Assembly: GCA_947471365.1 (NCBI GenBank)
Contig: CANIWQ010000012.1
Coordinates: forward strand, 1 to 39,823
Source of the DNA: Gemmatimonadota bacterium
GTDB lineage: Bacteria; Gemmatimonadota; Gemmatimonadetes; Gemmatimonadales; Gemmatimonadaceae
Reading direction: 5' to 3'
DNA: 39,823 nucleotides
Shown: one piece after another, positions 17,381 through 25,823 of the stretch
Layout: every line of letters begins with the position of its first letter
Position numbering within the stretch: position 1 is the stretch's first letter
Translations under genes and position numbers: made by a program
Notes under the pieces: generated by a model
The model's input: only the letters and a program-made list of their open reading frames with translations
Told to the model about the DNA's origin: nothing
Database searches by the model: none

Positions 17381-19173
17381 GCCGCACCGCCTTTCATACC
17401 GCGGTTCACCGCCGTGCGCACCACAATGTCCTTTTCCCCCACCGATTTTTGCAGCGCCTGTTGCGCCTTGGGCGTTCCAATCCGCCCCAGCGCCAGCGCG
17501 GCGCAGGCGCGAAGCTCAGGGTCTTCCTTGCGCGAGAATAGTCCGGTTTTGGGATTCAAGATCTCATCAAGAAACGGCACACCGCCGTCACCACAGAGTG
17601 CGCCGAATAACTCGAAGACCGCCACGCGCTCGGTCCGATCGGCCAACTCGCGCACTTCCTTGGACTTCACCATCGTCGTCACTCGCGCGAGGGCTGGGCG
17701 GTACGACTTGGCGGTGAGCGCCCTGATGGCGCCAAGCCGCACGTCACGGTCGGTGTCGTCCAGAGATCTTTCCAACCCCTGCACCGCACCGGCCGTTCCG
17801 ATTTCCACCAGCGCCGCGACGGCCGCCAGCCGAAGTTCGCGATCCCCATCGGTGAGCACTTTGGAGAGCGGCGGCACGGCGGCGGCTGTCTTGAGGGCGC
17901 CCGAACGGCGAATGGCTTCGAGTGCCACCGCGGGCGCCTCGTGCAGAATCAATTTGGTGAGTTCACCAGTATTCGACACGGCCAACCGTTCCGCCGCGCG
18001 CTGCAACAGCGGCTTGAGCTTGGCGTTGGTGCTCTGCCCGATCCACGCAAAGACGGTCGCGAGCGCCATCGGACGCAACTGGAGGAACAGTCCTTCGAGC
18101 TCCTCAGCGCTCGGAAGCGTGGCCGCCTCGTCCATGGCCTCGAGCAGTTGCGACAGCGCATCCGGATGACTCAGCCGGTCCGGAAGCTGGGCAAAACGCT
18201 GCCGGATATCGACGGGCAGATCACGCGCGCGCTCGAGCACCACGTCCACCTCGCGCAGCAACTGCGCGACATTCTGAAAGCGGCGCCCAGCGAGCAAGTG
18301 GAGCGTGAGGGTTTCAATGTTCTGCGACACTTCCTGCCGGACCAGCGGCGCGGTCTGCAGCTCAAAGATGTCGAGGAGTGCATTCAAAACCGTCGCGCGA
18401 TGATCCGCCGCGTACTCGCGTTTCGCCTCGTCGCGCAGGTACTCCACTTCGCCCGCGTCGAGGAAATACAGGGTCGAATCGAAATCTTCCATCCGCACGA
18501 TACCGGCCGGCTTGGGAGAGTCTTTGACTACCGACTGACTGCCTTGTGCCGGCGTCCCGTTCTGCTCCGCATCGGCTGCCACTTCCGTGCGCGCGTCGGC
18601 GATCGCCTGACGCAGGTCTTCGACTTCCTCGCCCGGCGTCACGGGCCAACGGCCGTCTGCCGCATTGGAGTCAAGTGGCAACCCCGACTCATTCGACACG
18701 TCCACGTAGCGGTACGTGAGAAATGCAAACTCTTGCTCCCACAGAAGCGTGAGCAAGTCGTCATCCTGATCCTGCGCCTTCCGCACTTTCGGGATGATAT
18801 CGAGCAACCACTCGAGTTCCGCGCCTTCAAAGCCAGCGGTGAGCGTCAACTCGCGCACACCATCTTTAAAGAACGTCCACGGCAGGGAGTCGGATGCCTT
18901 CTCCTGCTCCTCGCGAACAACGCAGCCGCTCCACAGGAACTGCGTGTCACTCACGTGCAGCGATATGCTGGCCGTCTCCGCCCAAATCGGCGCGAACGAT
19001 GCCCGTAAGTTTTCGACGGCCTTGAGGTACGTGGGATTGTTGTGCAGATACAACTGATGCGCGCGAACGGTCCTGTCCAATTGACGAAGCATTTCCTCAA
19101 CGAGGGCCGGAGCAAAGGGCGGCTCCGGCTTCTCCGTATCAAAGCTGGACACTGTCGCGCGGGGAGGGGTCAC
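17377..19173 (-). CDS. HEAT-repeat protein with N-terminal module shared with HD-GYP neighbour
   Basis: A 598-residue soluble protein without a named function. Residues about 22-150 carry a module with the pattern [12 protein letters not shown]...[13 protein letters not shown], matching the N-terminal pattern of the adjacent HD-GYP protein. A low-complexity linker (about 165-220) follows. The C-terminal half has helical repeats typical of HEAT/PBS-lyase repeats (for example [31 protein letters not shown] and [16 protein letters not shown]), which usually make protein-protein contacts. GTG 19173 overlaps the trpB stop as GTGA and its own stop overlaps the HD-GYP start. The two proteins are probably co-produced and may form a signalling pair. 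No membrane segment or signal peptide is seen. Confidence 0.8.
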   Translation of the reverse strand: MTPPRATVSSFDTEKPEPPFAPALVEEMLRQLDRTVRAHQLYLHNNPTYLKAVENLRASFAPIWAETASISLHVSDTQFLWSGCVVREEQEKASDSLPWTFFKDGVRELTLTAGFEGAELEWLLDIIPKVRKAQDQDDDLLTLLWEQEFAFLTYRYVDVSNESGLPLDSNAADGRWPVTPGEEVEDLRQAIADARTEVAADAEQNGTPAQGSQSVVKDSPKPAGIVRMEDFDSTLYFLDAGEVEYLRDEAKREYAADHRATVLNALLDIFELQTAPLVRQEVSQNIETLTLHLLAGRRFQNVAQLLREVDVVLERARDLPVDIRQRFAQLPDRLSHPDALSQLLEAMDEAATLPSAEELEGLFLQLRPMALATVFAWIGQSTNAKLKPLLQRAAERLAVSNTGELTKLILHEAPAVALEAIRRSGALKTAAAVPPLSKVLTDGDRELRLAAVAALVEIGTAGAVQGLERSLDDTDRDVRLGAIRALTAKSYRPALARVTTMVKSKEVRELADRTERVAVFELFGALCGDGGVPFLDEILNPKTGLFSRKEDPELRACAALALGRIGTPKAQQALQKSVGEKDIVVRTAVNRGMKGGAA

Positions 19174-20360
19174 GCAGTGAAGATACCCATTTCCGCGACC
19201 TGCGCCACATCCTTATCCCCTCGTCCGCTCACGCAGAGGAGCACCGGCTCGTCGGCCGCCCAGCGTCCCGCATTCGCCATGATCCAGGCCGCCGCGTGCG
19301 CTGTCTCCAGCGCGGGGATAATCCCCTCGAGCTGGCTGAACCGGCTGAACGCCGCGAGCGCCACATCATCCGTCACGGACACGTACGAGGCGCGCCCCGA
19401 ATCCTTAAAAAACGCGTGCTCCGGACCGACACCGGGGTAATCCAGCCCTGCGGAGATGGAGTGGGCCGGGTGAACCTGCCCGTGCGCATCCTGCAGGAGG
19501 TAGCTCAACGCGCCATGCAGCACCCCTGGGCGCCCCTTGGTGAGCGAGGCCGAATGTTGGTCGGAATCAAGACCGTGTCCGGCCGCCTCCACCCCGATCA
19601 ACTCGACGCCTGCATCTGGCACGAACGCGTGAAAAATCCCCATCGCGTTCGATCCGCCCCCCACGCACGCCACCACGCTCTTGGGCAGCCGCCCAGCCCG
19701 CTCGAGCATCTGCTCACGCGCCTCGCGCCCGATCACAGCCTGAAAATCGCGCACCATGCGCGGGTACGGCGCGGGGCCAACCACGGACCCAATGATATAG
19801 TGCGAGTGGTCGCAGGTGGTCACCCACTCGCGGATCGCTTCGCTCGTGGCATCCTTGAGCGTGCGCGTGCCCGTGGTGACCGGCACCACCGTGGCCCCGA
19901 GGAGCTTCATCCGAAAAACATTCAGGCTTTGACGCCGCATGTCTTCTTCTCCCATGTACACCACGCACGAGAGTCCGAGCCGCGCACACACCGTGGCCGT
20001 GGCCACCCCGTGCTGCCCGGCTCCCGTCTCAGCGATGATGCGCTGCTTCCCCATCCGCTTGGCGAGGATCGCCTGCGCCATCGCATTGTTGATCTTGTGC
20101 GCGCCGGTGTGGTTGAGGTCTTCGCGCTTCAGCCACACCGGCGCGCCAACCAACGCCGACAGGCGCGGCGCGTCAGACAGCGGCGACGGACGGCCCACAT
20201 AGTGCCGGAGCGCGGAATCGAGTTCAACATGGAAAGCCGGATCGGCCCAAGCCGCGGCGAACGCCGCCTCGAGTTCGTCGAGCGCCGGAATGAGGGTCTC
20301 AGGTACGTAGCGTCCACCAAACGCGCCAAAACGATCGCCGCCGGCTGTCTCCGATGTCAC
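19170..20360 (-). CDS. trpB: Tryptophan synthase beta subunit
   Basis: TrpB is the PLP enzyme that condenses indole with serine to give tryptophan. It has 396 residues, the normal length of the TrpB1 type. Lys89 in [11 protein letters not shown] is the PLP Schiff-base lysine; [10 protein letters not shown], the phosphate-binding VGGGSNAMG and the C-terminal SGRGDKD are all present. GTG 20360 overlaps the trpF stop as GTGA; the longer open frame upstream lies inside trpF. It is followed directly by the HEAT gene rather than trpA. Complete and expected to be active. Confidence 0.96.
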   Translation of the reverse strand: MTSETAGGDRFGAFGGRYVPETLIPALDELEAAFAAAWADPAFHVELDSALRHYVGRPSPLSDAPRLSALVGAPVWLKREDLNHTGAHKINNAMAQAILAKRMGKQRIIAETGAGQHGVATATVCARLGLSCVVYMGEEDMRRQSLNVFRMKLLGATVVPVTTGTRTLKDATSEAIREWVTTCDHSHYIIGSVVGPAPYPRMVRDFQAVIGREAREQMLERAGRLPKSVVACVGGGSNAMGIFHAFVPDAGVELIGVEAAGHGLDSDQHSASLTKGRPGVLHGALSYLLQDAHGQVHPAHSISAGLDYPGVGPEHAFFKDSGRASYVSVTDDVALAAFSRFSQLEGIIPALETAHAAAWIMANAGRWAADEPVLLCVSGRGDKDVAQVAEMGIFTA

Positions 20361-21007
20361 GTCCTGCTCCCACGCACCGCGTCCATGAACGCGCGCATTC
20401 TTGAGTGATCTTTCTCCCCCGGTACCCGCTCGACACCGGAAGACACATCTACCACATCTGGCGATAGTAACCGGATGGCCGTTGCCACATTCTCCGGCCG
20501 AAGCCCACCGGCCAGCACGACGGGTGTGGTGCCGCGCACCGACTCCAGCGTGCGGGCCAAGGCTTCCCACTCCAGCGTCACACCGGTGCCTCCCAAACTC
20601 CCCGGCACCCGCGCGTCGAGCAACACCGCGTCGGCCTCACGAAACAACTCCTCGGTCCAGTCGGGGAGCAACGAACCATCGGCTCGTGCCACCGCCCAAA
20701 TTTGTCCACCAAAACGAGCCCGCGCAGCCCGAATATCCGCCGCGCGCGGATCGCCGTGCAGCTGCACCACGGCGAGCCCGACGGTCCGCGCCGTCATGCT
20801 CAACTGCTCCAGCGCATCCGCACCGAAGACACCAACGCGCGGAATGTCCGCGGGGATCCCTGCCCACAGCTCCGCAGCGCGCTCGGTCGTGAGGTGACGC
20901 GGCCCACCGGCAAACACCGTCCCGATGTACGAAGCGCCCAGCGCAATCGCGGCGAGGGCATCTTCGCTGCGCGTCATGCCGCAGAACTTGACCTGAACCT
21001 CAGCCAC
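20357..21007 (-). CDS. trpF: Phosphoribosylanthranilate isomerase
   Basis: TrpF isomerises N-(5-phosphoribosyl)anthranilate to CdRP, the substrate of TrpC encoded just upstream. It has 216 residues. [12 protein letters not shown] at the N terminus contains the catalytic Cys. [28 protein letters not shown] (catalytic Asp) and VDVSSGVE with the phosphate-binding LAGGL complete the barrel. GTG 21007 is the only plausible start near the conserved VKFCG; it overlaps the trpC stop by 8 bases. Its stop overlaps trpB. Confidence 0.95.
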   Translation of the reverse strand: MAEVQVKFCGMTRSEDALAAIALGASYIGTVFAGGPRHLTTERAAELWAGIPADIPRVGVFGADALEQLSMTARTVGLAVVQLHGDPRAADIRAARARFGGQIWAVARADGSLLPDWTEELFREADAVLLDARVPGSLGGTGVTLEWEALARTLESVRGTTPVVLAGGLRPENVATAIRLLSPDVVDVSSGVERVPGEKDHSRMRAFMDAVRGSRT

Positions 21008-21830
21008 GCGCCCGCCGACGTACGCCGAGCAGCGCGGCGACACCGCGCGCTCCGTCGGCGGAACGCGACAGCGCCGACCCCACCAGCACCGCATCCGCGC
21101 CGAGGGCAGCGGCGCGCTCCACGCCAAGCCGGTCTGCCACTCCACTCTCATAGACCGCTATCCGGTCGCTCGGCACGAGCGGCACCAACCGCGCACTCAC
21201 CTCGTCATCGATGACGAGTGTTTCGAGATTGCGATTGTTCACACCAATCACGCCGGCCGGAACAGCCAGTGCGCGCTCGAGCTCCTGCTCGCTGCGCACT
21301 TCGAGCAGTAGCTCAAGCCCTATCCCCGCAGCGAACCTCGCCAGTTGCGTAAACCGGGCGGGCGCTAAGCCACGCGCGATCAGTAAAACCGCCGATGCGC
21401 CGTAGGCGCGCGCCTCGAGCAACTGCACCTCATCCACAATGAAATCCTTCCGTAGCAGCGGAATGGACACCGCGCGACCTGCCGACTGCAAATCATCGAG
21501 CGAGCCGCCAAAACGCGAGGGCTCCGTCAGCACGGACAGCGCGGCGGCGCCAGCGTCCGCATATAACAGCGCGCGCTCCGCTGCGACGATTTCGGCGTTG
21601 ATGGTGCCCTTGCTCGGGCTTCGCCGCTTGATCTCTGCGATGACCTGCACCGTGTCGCGCCGAAGCGCAGCGGCAAAGCCGGCGGGCTGGGGAGCCTCCG
21701 CCACGGCGCGTTCCAACGCCGCGCGGTTGGACGCCGCAGCCCCCGCCCGCACGAGGGATGCGGCGGTCAGCTCCCCCAGCGGGCCGGCGGGGGGGGGCCA
21801 TGGCAGATTTGACTGTTGCGCTTCGGTCAA
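21000..21830 (-). CDS. trpC: Indole-3-glycerol phosphate synthase
   Basis: TrpC converts CdRP to indole-3-glycerol phosphate. The catalytic region IAEIKRRSPSKG, the block LLRKDFIVDEVQ with its lysine, LLEVRSEQEL, GVNNRNLET and ESGVA are all present. The start is uncertain. TTG 21830 gives 276 residues, and GTG 21887 would give 295. A nine-C run lies a few codons after the start; an ATG just before it (21801) is out of frame by one base and would be in frame if the run had eight Cs. Divergent from lexA, with about 95 bases between the starts. Function is confident; the N terminus is not. Confidence 0.93.
   Translation of the reverse strand: MTEAQQSNLPWPPPAGPLGELTAASLVRAGAAASNRAALERAVAEAPQPAGFAAALRRDTVQVIAEIKRRSPSKGTINAEIVAAERALLYADAGAAALSVLTEPSRFGGSLDDLQSAGRAVSIPLLRKDFIVDEVQLLEARAYGASAVLLIARGLAPARFTQLARFAAGIGLELLLEVRSEQELERALAVPAGVIGVNNRNLETLVIDDEVSARLVPLVPSDRIAVYESGVADRLGVERAAALGADAVLVGSALSRSADGARGVAALLGVRRRARG
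21789..21797. repeat. Nine-base G/C homopolymer at the start of trpC
   Basis: Nine G on the plus strand, read as nine C in trpC (Pro-Pro-Pro). It directly follows CCATGG, whose minus-strand ATG (21801) is out of frame with trpC by one base. Loss of one C would bring this ATG in frame as M-A-P-P-A-G-P-L. It may be a slippage site or a sequencing-length error. Confidence 0.9.
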
Positions 21831-21865
21831 TGTTCGGCTACCGTTACTTCGGGTGCTGTTCGGGC

Positions 21866-21877
21866 GTCTCCTGAGAC
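21866..21877. promoter_or_regulatory. Candidate LexA operator (inverted repeat) between trpC and lexA
   Basis: GTCTC-CT-GAGAC is a perfect 5-2-5 inverted repeat, 48 bases before the lexA ATG. LexA commonly represses itself through a palindrome at this place. The sequence is not a known LexA box of another phylum, so the call rests on position and symmetry only. Confidence 0.3.
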
Positions 21878-21912
21878 ACGCTCCCACTTCCGTTGTTGCC
21901 GTTCACTCTAGC

Positions 21913-21917
21913 AGGGA
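21913..21917 (+). promoter_or_regulatory. Shine-Dalgarno of lexA
   Basis: AGGGA ends 8 bases before ATG 21926. This fixes the lexA start at 21926 rather than at the upstream in-frame ATG at 21893. Confidence 0.65.
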
Positions 21918-21925
21918 CCGCCGCC

Positions 21926-22534
21926 ATGCCGCTCACCAAGCGCCAGCGCCAGATCCTCGATTACCTCAATAACTACACCAACGAAAACGGCTATGCGCCG
22001 AGTTTCGAGGAAATCGCGGCGCAGTTCAACTATAACTCGCTGGCGACGGTTCACGAACACCTCAGCAACCTTGAGCGAAAGGGATACATCAAGCGCAGCT
22101 ACAACGAGAGCCGCGCCATCGAAATCCTTCCGAACGACGTGCTCCCACGGGCGGTGGAGATTCCCCTGCTCGGCGCCGTCGCGGCCGGTCTTCCGCTCGA
22201 AGCGAGCGCGACGGACGAAACAATCTCGGTTCCAGAAGATTTCGTGCGGCGCGCCGGCAACCATTACGCCCTTCGCGTGCGCGGCAACTCGATGGTGGAC
22301 GATCACATCACCGATGGCGACCTCGTGGTGGTGCACGACCGGCAGAACGCCGACAATGGCGACATGGTGATTGCGATGCTCGACGACCAGTCCGCGACCG
22401 TCAAGCGCTACTATCGTGAGCGCGACGGGCGCATCCGTCTGCAGCCGGCCAACGACACCATGGCGCCGATCTACCTGCAGGAGCATCAAATGCGGGTGCG
22501 GGGTGTGGTGGTGGGCGTGATGCGGCGCTTCTAA
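21926..22534 (+). CDS. lexA: LexA repressor, SOS regulator
   Basis: A 202-residue LexA. Residues 1-65 form the winged-helix DNA-binding domain (TKRQRQILDYL, SFEEIAAQF, TVHEHLSNLERKGYI). The self-cleavage site is Ala87-Gly88 in LLGAVAAG. The catalytic dyad is Ser122 in RGNSMVDD and Lys160 in ATVKRYY. ATG 21926 is supported by AGGGA upstream and by similarity starting at M-P-L-T-K. It lies divergent to trpC and convergent to trpD, as a lone plus-strand gene inside the tryptophan genes. In the recognition helix region the sequence is AAQFNYNSLATVHEH, so the operator may differ from the Proteobacterial or Firmicute one. Confidence 0.96.
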   Translation: MPLTKRQRQILDYLNNYTNENGYAPSFEEIAAQFNYNSLATVHEHLSNLERKGYIKRSYNESRAIEILPNDVLPRAVEIPLLGAVAAGLPLEASATDETISVPEDFVRRAGNHYALRVRGNSMVDDHITDGDLVVVHDRQNADNGDMVIAMLDDQSATVKRYYRERDGRIRLQPANDTMAPIYLQEHQMRVRGVVVGVMRRF

Positions 22535-22563
22535 AACCGCCCGCTTTCCGTGCTACACAAACA

Positions 22564-22593
22564 CCGCGCCGCTGGGACTTCCTAGCGGCGCGG
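22564..22593. terminator. Hairpin between convergent lexA and trpD
   Basis: CCGCGCCGCT (22564-22573) and AGCGGCGCGG (22584-22593) form a perfect 10-bp stem with a 10-base loop. It overlaps the last codons of trpD. On the minus strand it is followed by the T-rich GTGTTTGTGT; on the plus strand there is no T run. A terminator for trpD, perhaps also for lexA. Confidence 0.5.
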
Positions 22594-23607
22594 CGCCGCT
22601 TTGCGGAGACGTTCGAGCGCGTCAAAACCGGCGCCACCCTGTAATACCGACTGCGCCAGCGCGAGAGCCCCCGCATAATCCGCCGCGAGACCACCAACAT
22701 AGATGGCACCGGCCGCGTTCAACGCCACCGCGGAACGCGCTTCTAGGCTGCCGCCACCGCGCAGAACCTGCTCGATAAGCGCGGCATTGTCTTCCGGCGA
22801 TCCACCTGCGAGTGACTCCGCGCTCGCGAGCGTCAGTCCCACATCAGTAGGGTCGAGCGTCCACCGCTGCTGCTCGCCGCGTGAAATCTCGATGATCGTC
22901 GTCCGACCCATCGGCGAAATCTCATCGAGCCCCGGTTCGCCGTGCACGACCAACGAGTGGCGTGTTCCGAGTGTGGCGAGTGCGCCGGCAATGAGCTCCA
23001 GGCGGTTTGGATCTGCCACGCCAATGACCTGACGTCCCGCCCGGGCCGGATTCGCGAGCGGGCCGACGAGGTTCATGACGGTGGGAATCGCGATCTCGCG
23101 CCGTACCGGGCCCACGTGGCGCATGGCCGGGTGCATGGTGGGCGCAAACATAAAAACAATCCCCGCCTCGCTGAGCACTTGTGCCATCTGCGACACGGGG
23201 ACATCGATGGCCACCCCCAGCGCCTCGATGACATCCGCGCTACCAGAGCGCGAGGTGAACGAGCGATTGCCGTGTTTGGCTACGCGCGCGCCGGCGCCAG
23301 CGGCGACAAGGGCAGCCGCCGTCGAAATATTGAAGGTGGAAATCGTGCCACCGCCCGTGCCGCAGGTGTCCACGAGCGCGTCAGCGTCGGCAACATTGAG
23401 GACGGTCATCGCACTGCGCAGGGCAGCCGCAGCACCGGCCACCTCGCTCGGAGTTTCCCCTTTGACGCGGAGACCCATCAAGAGCGCGGAGATCTGCGAC
23501 GGTGTGCCCTCCCCCGCCATCACCACCTCAAAAGCGGCCTGTGCTTGAGGCCCCGCCAATGACTCGCCCAGCGCAAGCGCTTTCACGGCAGACTGTAGCG
23601 CATTCAT
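22582..23607 (-). CDS. trpD: Anthranilate phosphoribosyltransferase
   Basis: TrpD transfers phosphoribose from PRPP to anthranilate. It has 341 residues. The PRPP/anthranilate-binding segments DTCGTGGGTISTFNIST and AKHGNRSFTSRSGSADV are complete. The Mg-binding GEPGLDEISP and HPAMRHVGPVRREI follow. I prefer ATG 23607, four bases after the stop of the GAF gene; GTG 23619 is an alternative that overlaps that gene. It is separated from trpCFB by lexA on the opposite strand, so it needs its own transcript, which most likely starts before the GAF gene. Confidence 0.95.
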   Translation of the reverse strand: MNALQSAVKALALGESLAGPQAQAAFEVVMAGEGTPSQISALLMGLRVKGETPSEVAGAAAALRSAMTVLNVADADALVDTCGTGGGTISTFNISTAAALVAAGAGARVAKHGNRSFTSRSGSADVIEALGVAIDVPVSQMAQVLSEAGIVFMFAPTMHPAMRHVGPVRREIAIPTVMNLVGPLANPARAGRQVIGVADPNRLELIAGALATLGTRHSLVVHGEPGLDEISPMGRTTIIEISRGEQQRWTLDPTDVGLTLASAESLAGGSPEDNAALIEQVLRGGGSLEARSAVALNAAGAIYVGGLAADYAGALALAQSVLQGGAGFDALERLRKAAPRR

Positions 23608-23611
23608 TGGG

Positions 23612-24904
23612 TTATGCACCCCGCATCGCCCCCATCAGTCGCTCGGGAAGACGCGCCTCACTGGCGAGCAGTGAAATCACCAATCCAAGGAGACGCACCC
23701 GTTCGACGTCTTCCTCAACGAAGAGTCCGCGTTGCGCACGATTGGTGAGATTCACCACACCCACGAGCTCCTCGCGCAGCAGTAACGGAAAACTGATAAA
23801 CGAGCCGGTGGTCAGGTATTCGTCGCCGAGGAGCGGTTGTGCGGCCGCATCGGAGGCATCCACCACGAGGAGCGGTTCTCGCGTCGCCGCAACCTTGCCC
23901 GCGACCCCTTCGCCGAGTTTGATGCGCGCTCCGAGCGTGACATGCGGCGCGAGCCCGCGCCCTGCCGCCAGATACAGGGTGCGCGGATCCCCTGGCACCA
24001 CGAGGAAGAGCGAACAGCGGAGCGCTTGCATATCGTCGCCAACGAGCGCGAGTAGCGCCTCGGAGAGGCGATGCGGTGATTCCCACGCGGCGGCGAGCGT
24101 GAGGACGCGCTCAATCAGGTACAAGGTGCGGGTCCGCTGACGCAGCGCCTCGCTCCGTCGGTGGAGCTCGATGTGGGCCTGTTCCAGCTGACCGATGGCC
24201 GCGGTCAGCTGCTGCTCGAGGGCCGCGAGTTTGCGGGTCGACCGTCGCGTGGCCTCCGCGAGCTTTGCCTCCTCCATTTCGAGCAGTATGGGATCCACCG
24301 CCGTGGGGGTGCGCCGCACCTCCGCAAGCTGATGTTCGAGGGATCCCAGTCGCTGGACGTACTCGGTATGCACCTTCTGCACCACGTCCTCGAGGGTTTG
24401 CACGGCTTCGCGCCGTGTTTCCCGTTCCGCGAAGCGCAAATAGGCCAGCTCGAAGAGCGCCGCCATCGGCGCGAGGCGCTCGCTGGCGCGCGTATTGAAC
24501 ACGTTGCGCGGCTCGGTGAGCGCGAGCACGGCGGCGAGTTCCCCGTCTTCCCGAAGCCCAAGCAGCGACACGAACCCGCCCGAGGGGATCGGCAGCGCGA
24601 GTAACCGTGAAAACGCCGGGGACTGCTCGCCCAGGTCGACGAGACGACCGCCCGCGCGGAGTGCGCGGATCACGTCCTCGGAGAGCTGCTCCAGCGCCGT
24701 TTCGAGCGGGGCCCGTTCGACCCGTCCCCCGCTCGCCAGCGACCGCTCACGAAAAAGCCCCTGACGCGCGTCGAGCCTTAGGAGCGCGACCGATGCGTCC
24801 CGATCGGTATCGGCGAGCCCCTCCGCGAGCGCGACGAGCGCGGCGTCGAGGTCGGTCGCGGCACTGAGCGCATGCGCGAGCGAAGCGAGTGTTCGGGTGG
24901 TCAT
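23612..24904 (-). CDS. GAF-coiled coil-GAF protein
   Basis: A 430-residue soluble protein. A degenerate N-terminal GAF-like region spans about residues 10-150 (FVSLLGLREDGELAAVLALTEP). A long charged coiled coil follows (about 155-265). A better-conserved C-terminal GAF domain (about 270-425) has LGARIKLGEGVAGKVAATREP and SFISFPLLLREELVGVVNLTN. No output domain (kinase, GGDEF or DNA-binding) is present, so it may act as a sensor or scaffold through partners. ATG 24904 is the only good start. It is the first gene before trpD, four bases apart, and is divergent from truA. The ligand is unknown. Confidence 0.8.
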   Translation of the reverse strand: MTTRTLASLAHALSAATDLDAALVALAEGLADTDRDASVALLRLDARQGLFRERSLASGGRVERAPLETALEQLSEDVIRALRAGGRLVDLGEQSPAFSRLLALPIPSGGFVSLLGLREDGELAAVLALTEPRNVFNTRASERLAPMAALFELAYLRFAERETRREAVQTLEDVVQKVHTEYVQRLGSLEHQLAEVRRTPTAVDPILLEMEEAKLAEATRRSTRKLAALEQQLTAAIGQLEQAHIELHRRSEALRQRTRTLYLIERVLTLAAAWESPHRLSEALLALVGDDMQALRCSLFLVVPGDPRTLYLAAGRGLAPHVTLGARIKLGEGVAGKVAATREPLLVVDASDAAAQPLLGDEYLTTGSFISFPLLLREELVGVVNLTNRAQRGLFVEEDVERVRLLGLVISLLASEARLPERLMGAMRGA

Positions 24905-24976
24905 AATCGGGGAACGAGGAGCCCCCGGTGATGGAACGCCGAGCGCAGATCGAAGGTTCGCCGACCGCTAGGACAT

Positions 24977-24982
24977 TGTCAA
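24977..24982 (-). promoter_or_regulatory. Candidate -35 element for the GAF-trpD transcript
   Basis: A perfect TTGACA on the minus strand, 72 bases before ATG 24904. At 17 bases downstream the sequence is GAACCT, a poor -10, so the promoter is only suggested. Confidence 0.3.
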
Positions 24983-25005
24983 CTTAAAGCGCGTTCAATT
25001 GTTCC

Positions 25006-25034
25006 TTGATGCGCGCCGTGCGCGGGGGTATTTT
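25006..25034 (+). promoter_or_regulatory. Candidate promoter abutting truA (leaderless?)
   Basis: TTGATG (25006-25011), a 17-base spacer and TATTTT (25029-25034) form a good sigma-70-like promoter. ATG 25043 starts 9 bases after the -10, where transcription is expected to begin. No Shine-Dalgarno is seen, so the truA message may start at or within a base or two of its ATG. Confidence 0.5.
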
Positions 25035-25042
25035 TCGGCACG

Positions 25043-25816
25043 ATGGCGGGGCGCATTCTTCAGCTCGTGTTGCACTACGACGGACATGACTTCGCCGGTT
25101 GGCAGGTCCAACCGGCGCAGCGTACGGTGCAAGGTGAACTCGAATCGGTGCTCTCCCGCCTGTGCGACAAACCGGTGCGCGTGGCAGGCGCTGGTCGGAC
25201 AGATGCCGGAGTTCATGCGCGCGGTCAGGTCGCGAGTGTGGAGATCCCGGAACATTGGACGGACGACCGGCTGCGCAAAGCCATGAACAGCATGCTGCCG
25301 CACGATCTCTGGGTGGCTCGGGTGTGCGGCATGGCACCTGGCTTTCACGCTCGGTATAGCGCGACTGGCCGGCGCTACAGCTACACGGTGGGGCTCGACG
25401 AGGGGTCCCGCTCGCCCTTTCGGCGACGCTGGGAATACACCTTTTCCCGGGCCCTCGACCGCGACACGCTGCACTGGTGTGCGGAGCAGGTCGTAGGGTT
25501 GCATTGTTTCTACGGATTCGCCGTGCGAGGGACCGCACCGGCGACCGATGGGCATCAAAGCGATGTGCGGATCTGCCGGTGGCGTGACACCGCAACAGGC
25601 ATCGTGCTCGACATCGAAGCGAACCGGTTCTTGCATCACATGGTTCGGTTTCTCGTGGGCACCATGCTCGACGTGGCAAGCGGCAAGCGGCAGCGCGGGG
25701 AGCTCACGTCGCTTCTCGTGGCAACGGACAACGACGAGGTGTCGCCCCCTGCGCCGAGTGAAGGGTTGTGCCTGGAGCACGTTACGTATCCCGATGCCCT
25801 CTACCTTTCCGCCTGA
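25043..25816 (+). CDS. truA: tRNA pseudouridine synthase A (positions 38-40)
   Basis: TruA makes pseudouridine at positions 38-40 of the tRNA anticodon arm. The 257-residue protein has the catalytic Asp54 in AGRTDAGVHARGQV, an early YDGHDFAGWQ block and the C-terminal FLHHMVRFLVGTML. Start ATG 25043 is correct because the conserved region begins within ten residues. It is the first gene of a twelve-gene plus-strand run that ends with purF. The gap to the next gene is 7 bases. Expected to be active. Confidence 0.96.
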   Translation: MAGRILQLVLHYDGHDFAGWQVQPAQRTVQGELESVLSRLCDKPVRVAGAGRTDAGVHARGQVASVEIPEHWTDDRLRKAMNSMLPHDLWVARVCGMAPGFHARYSATGRRYSYTVGLDEGSRSPFRRRWEYTFSRALDRDTLHWCAEQVVGLHCFYGFAVRGTAPATDGHQSDVRICRWRDTATGIVLDIEANRFLHHMVRFLVGTMLDVASGKRQRGELTSLLVATDNDEVSPPAPSEGLCLEHVTYPDALYLSA

Positions 25817-25823
25817 GTCATCG

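Noticed and set aside
21831-21925. Tryptophan attenuator or T-box leader before trpC
   Set aside because: No run of Trp codons, no T-box sequence and no terminator/antiterminator pair could be seen in this short region.
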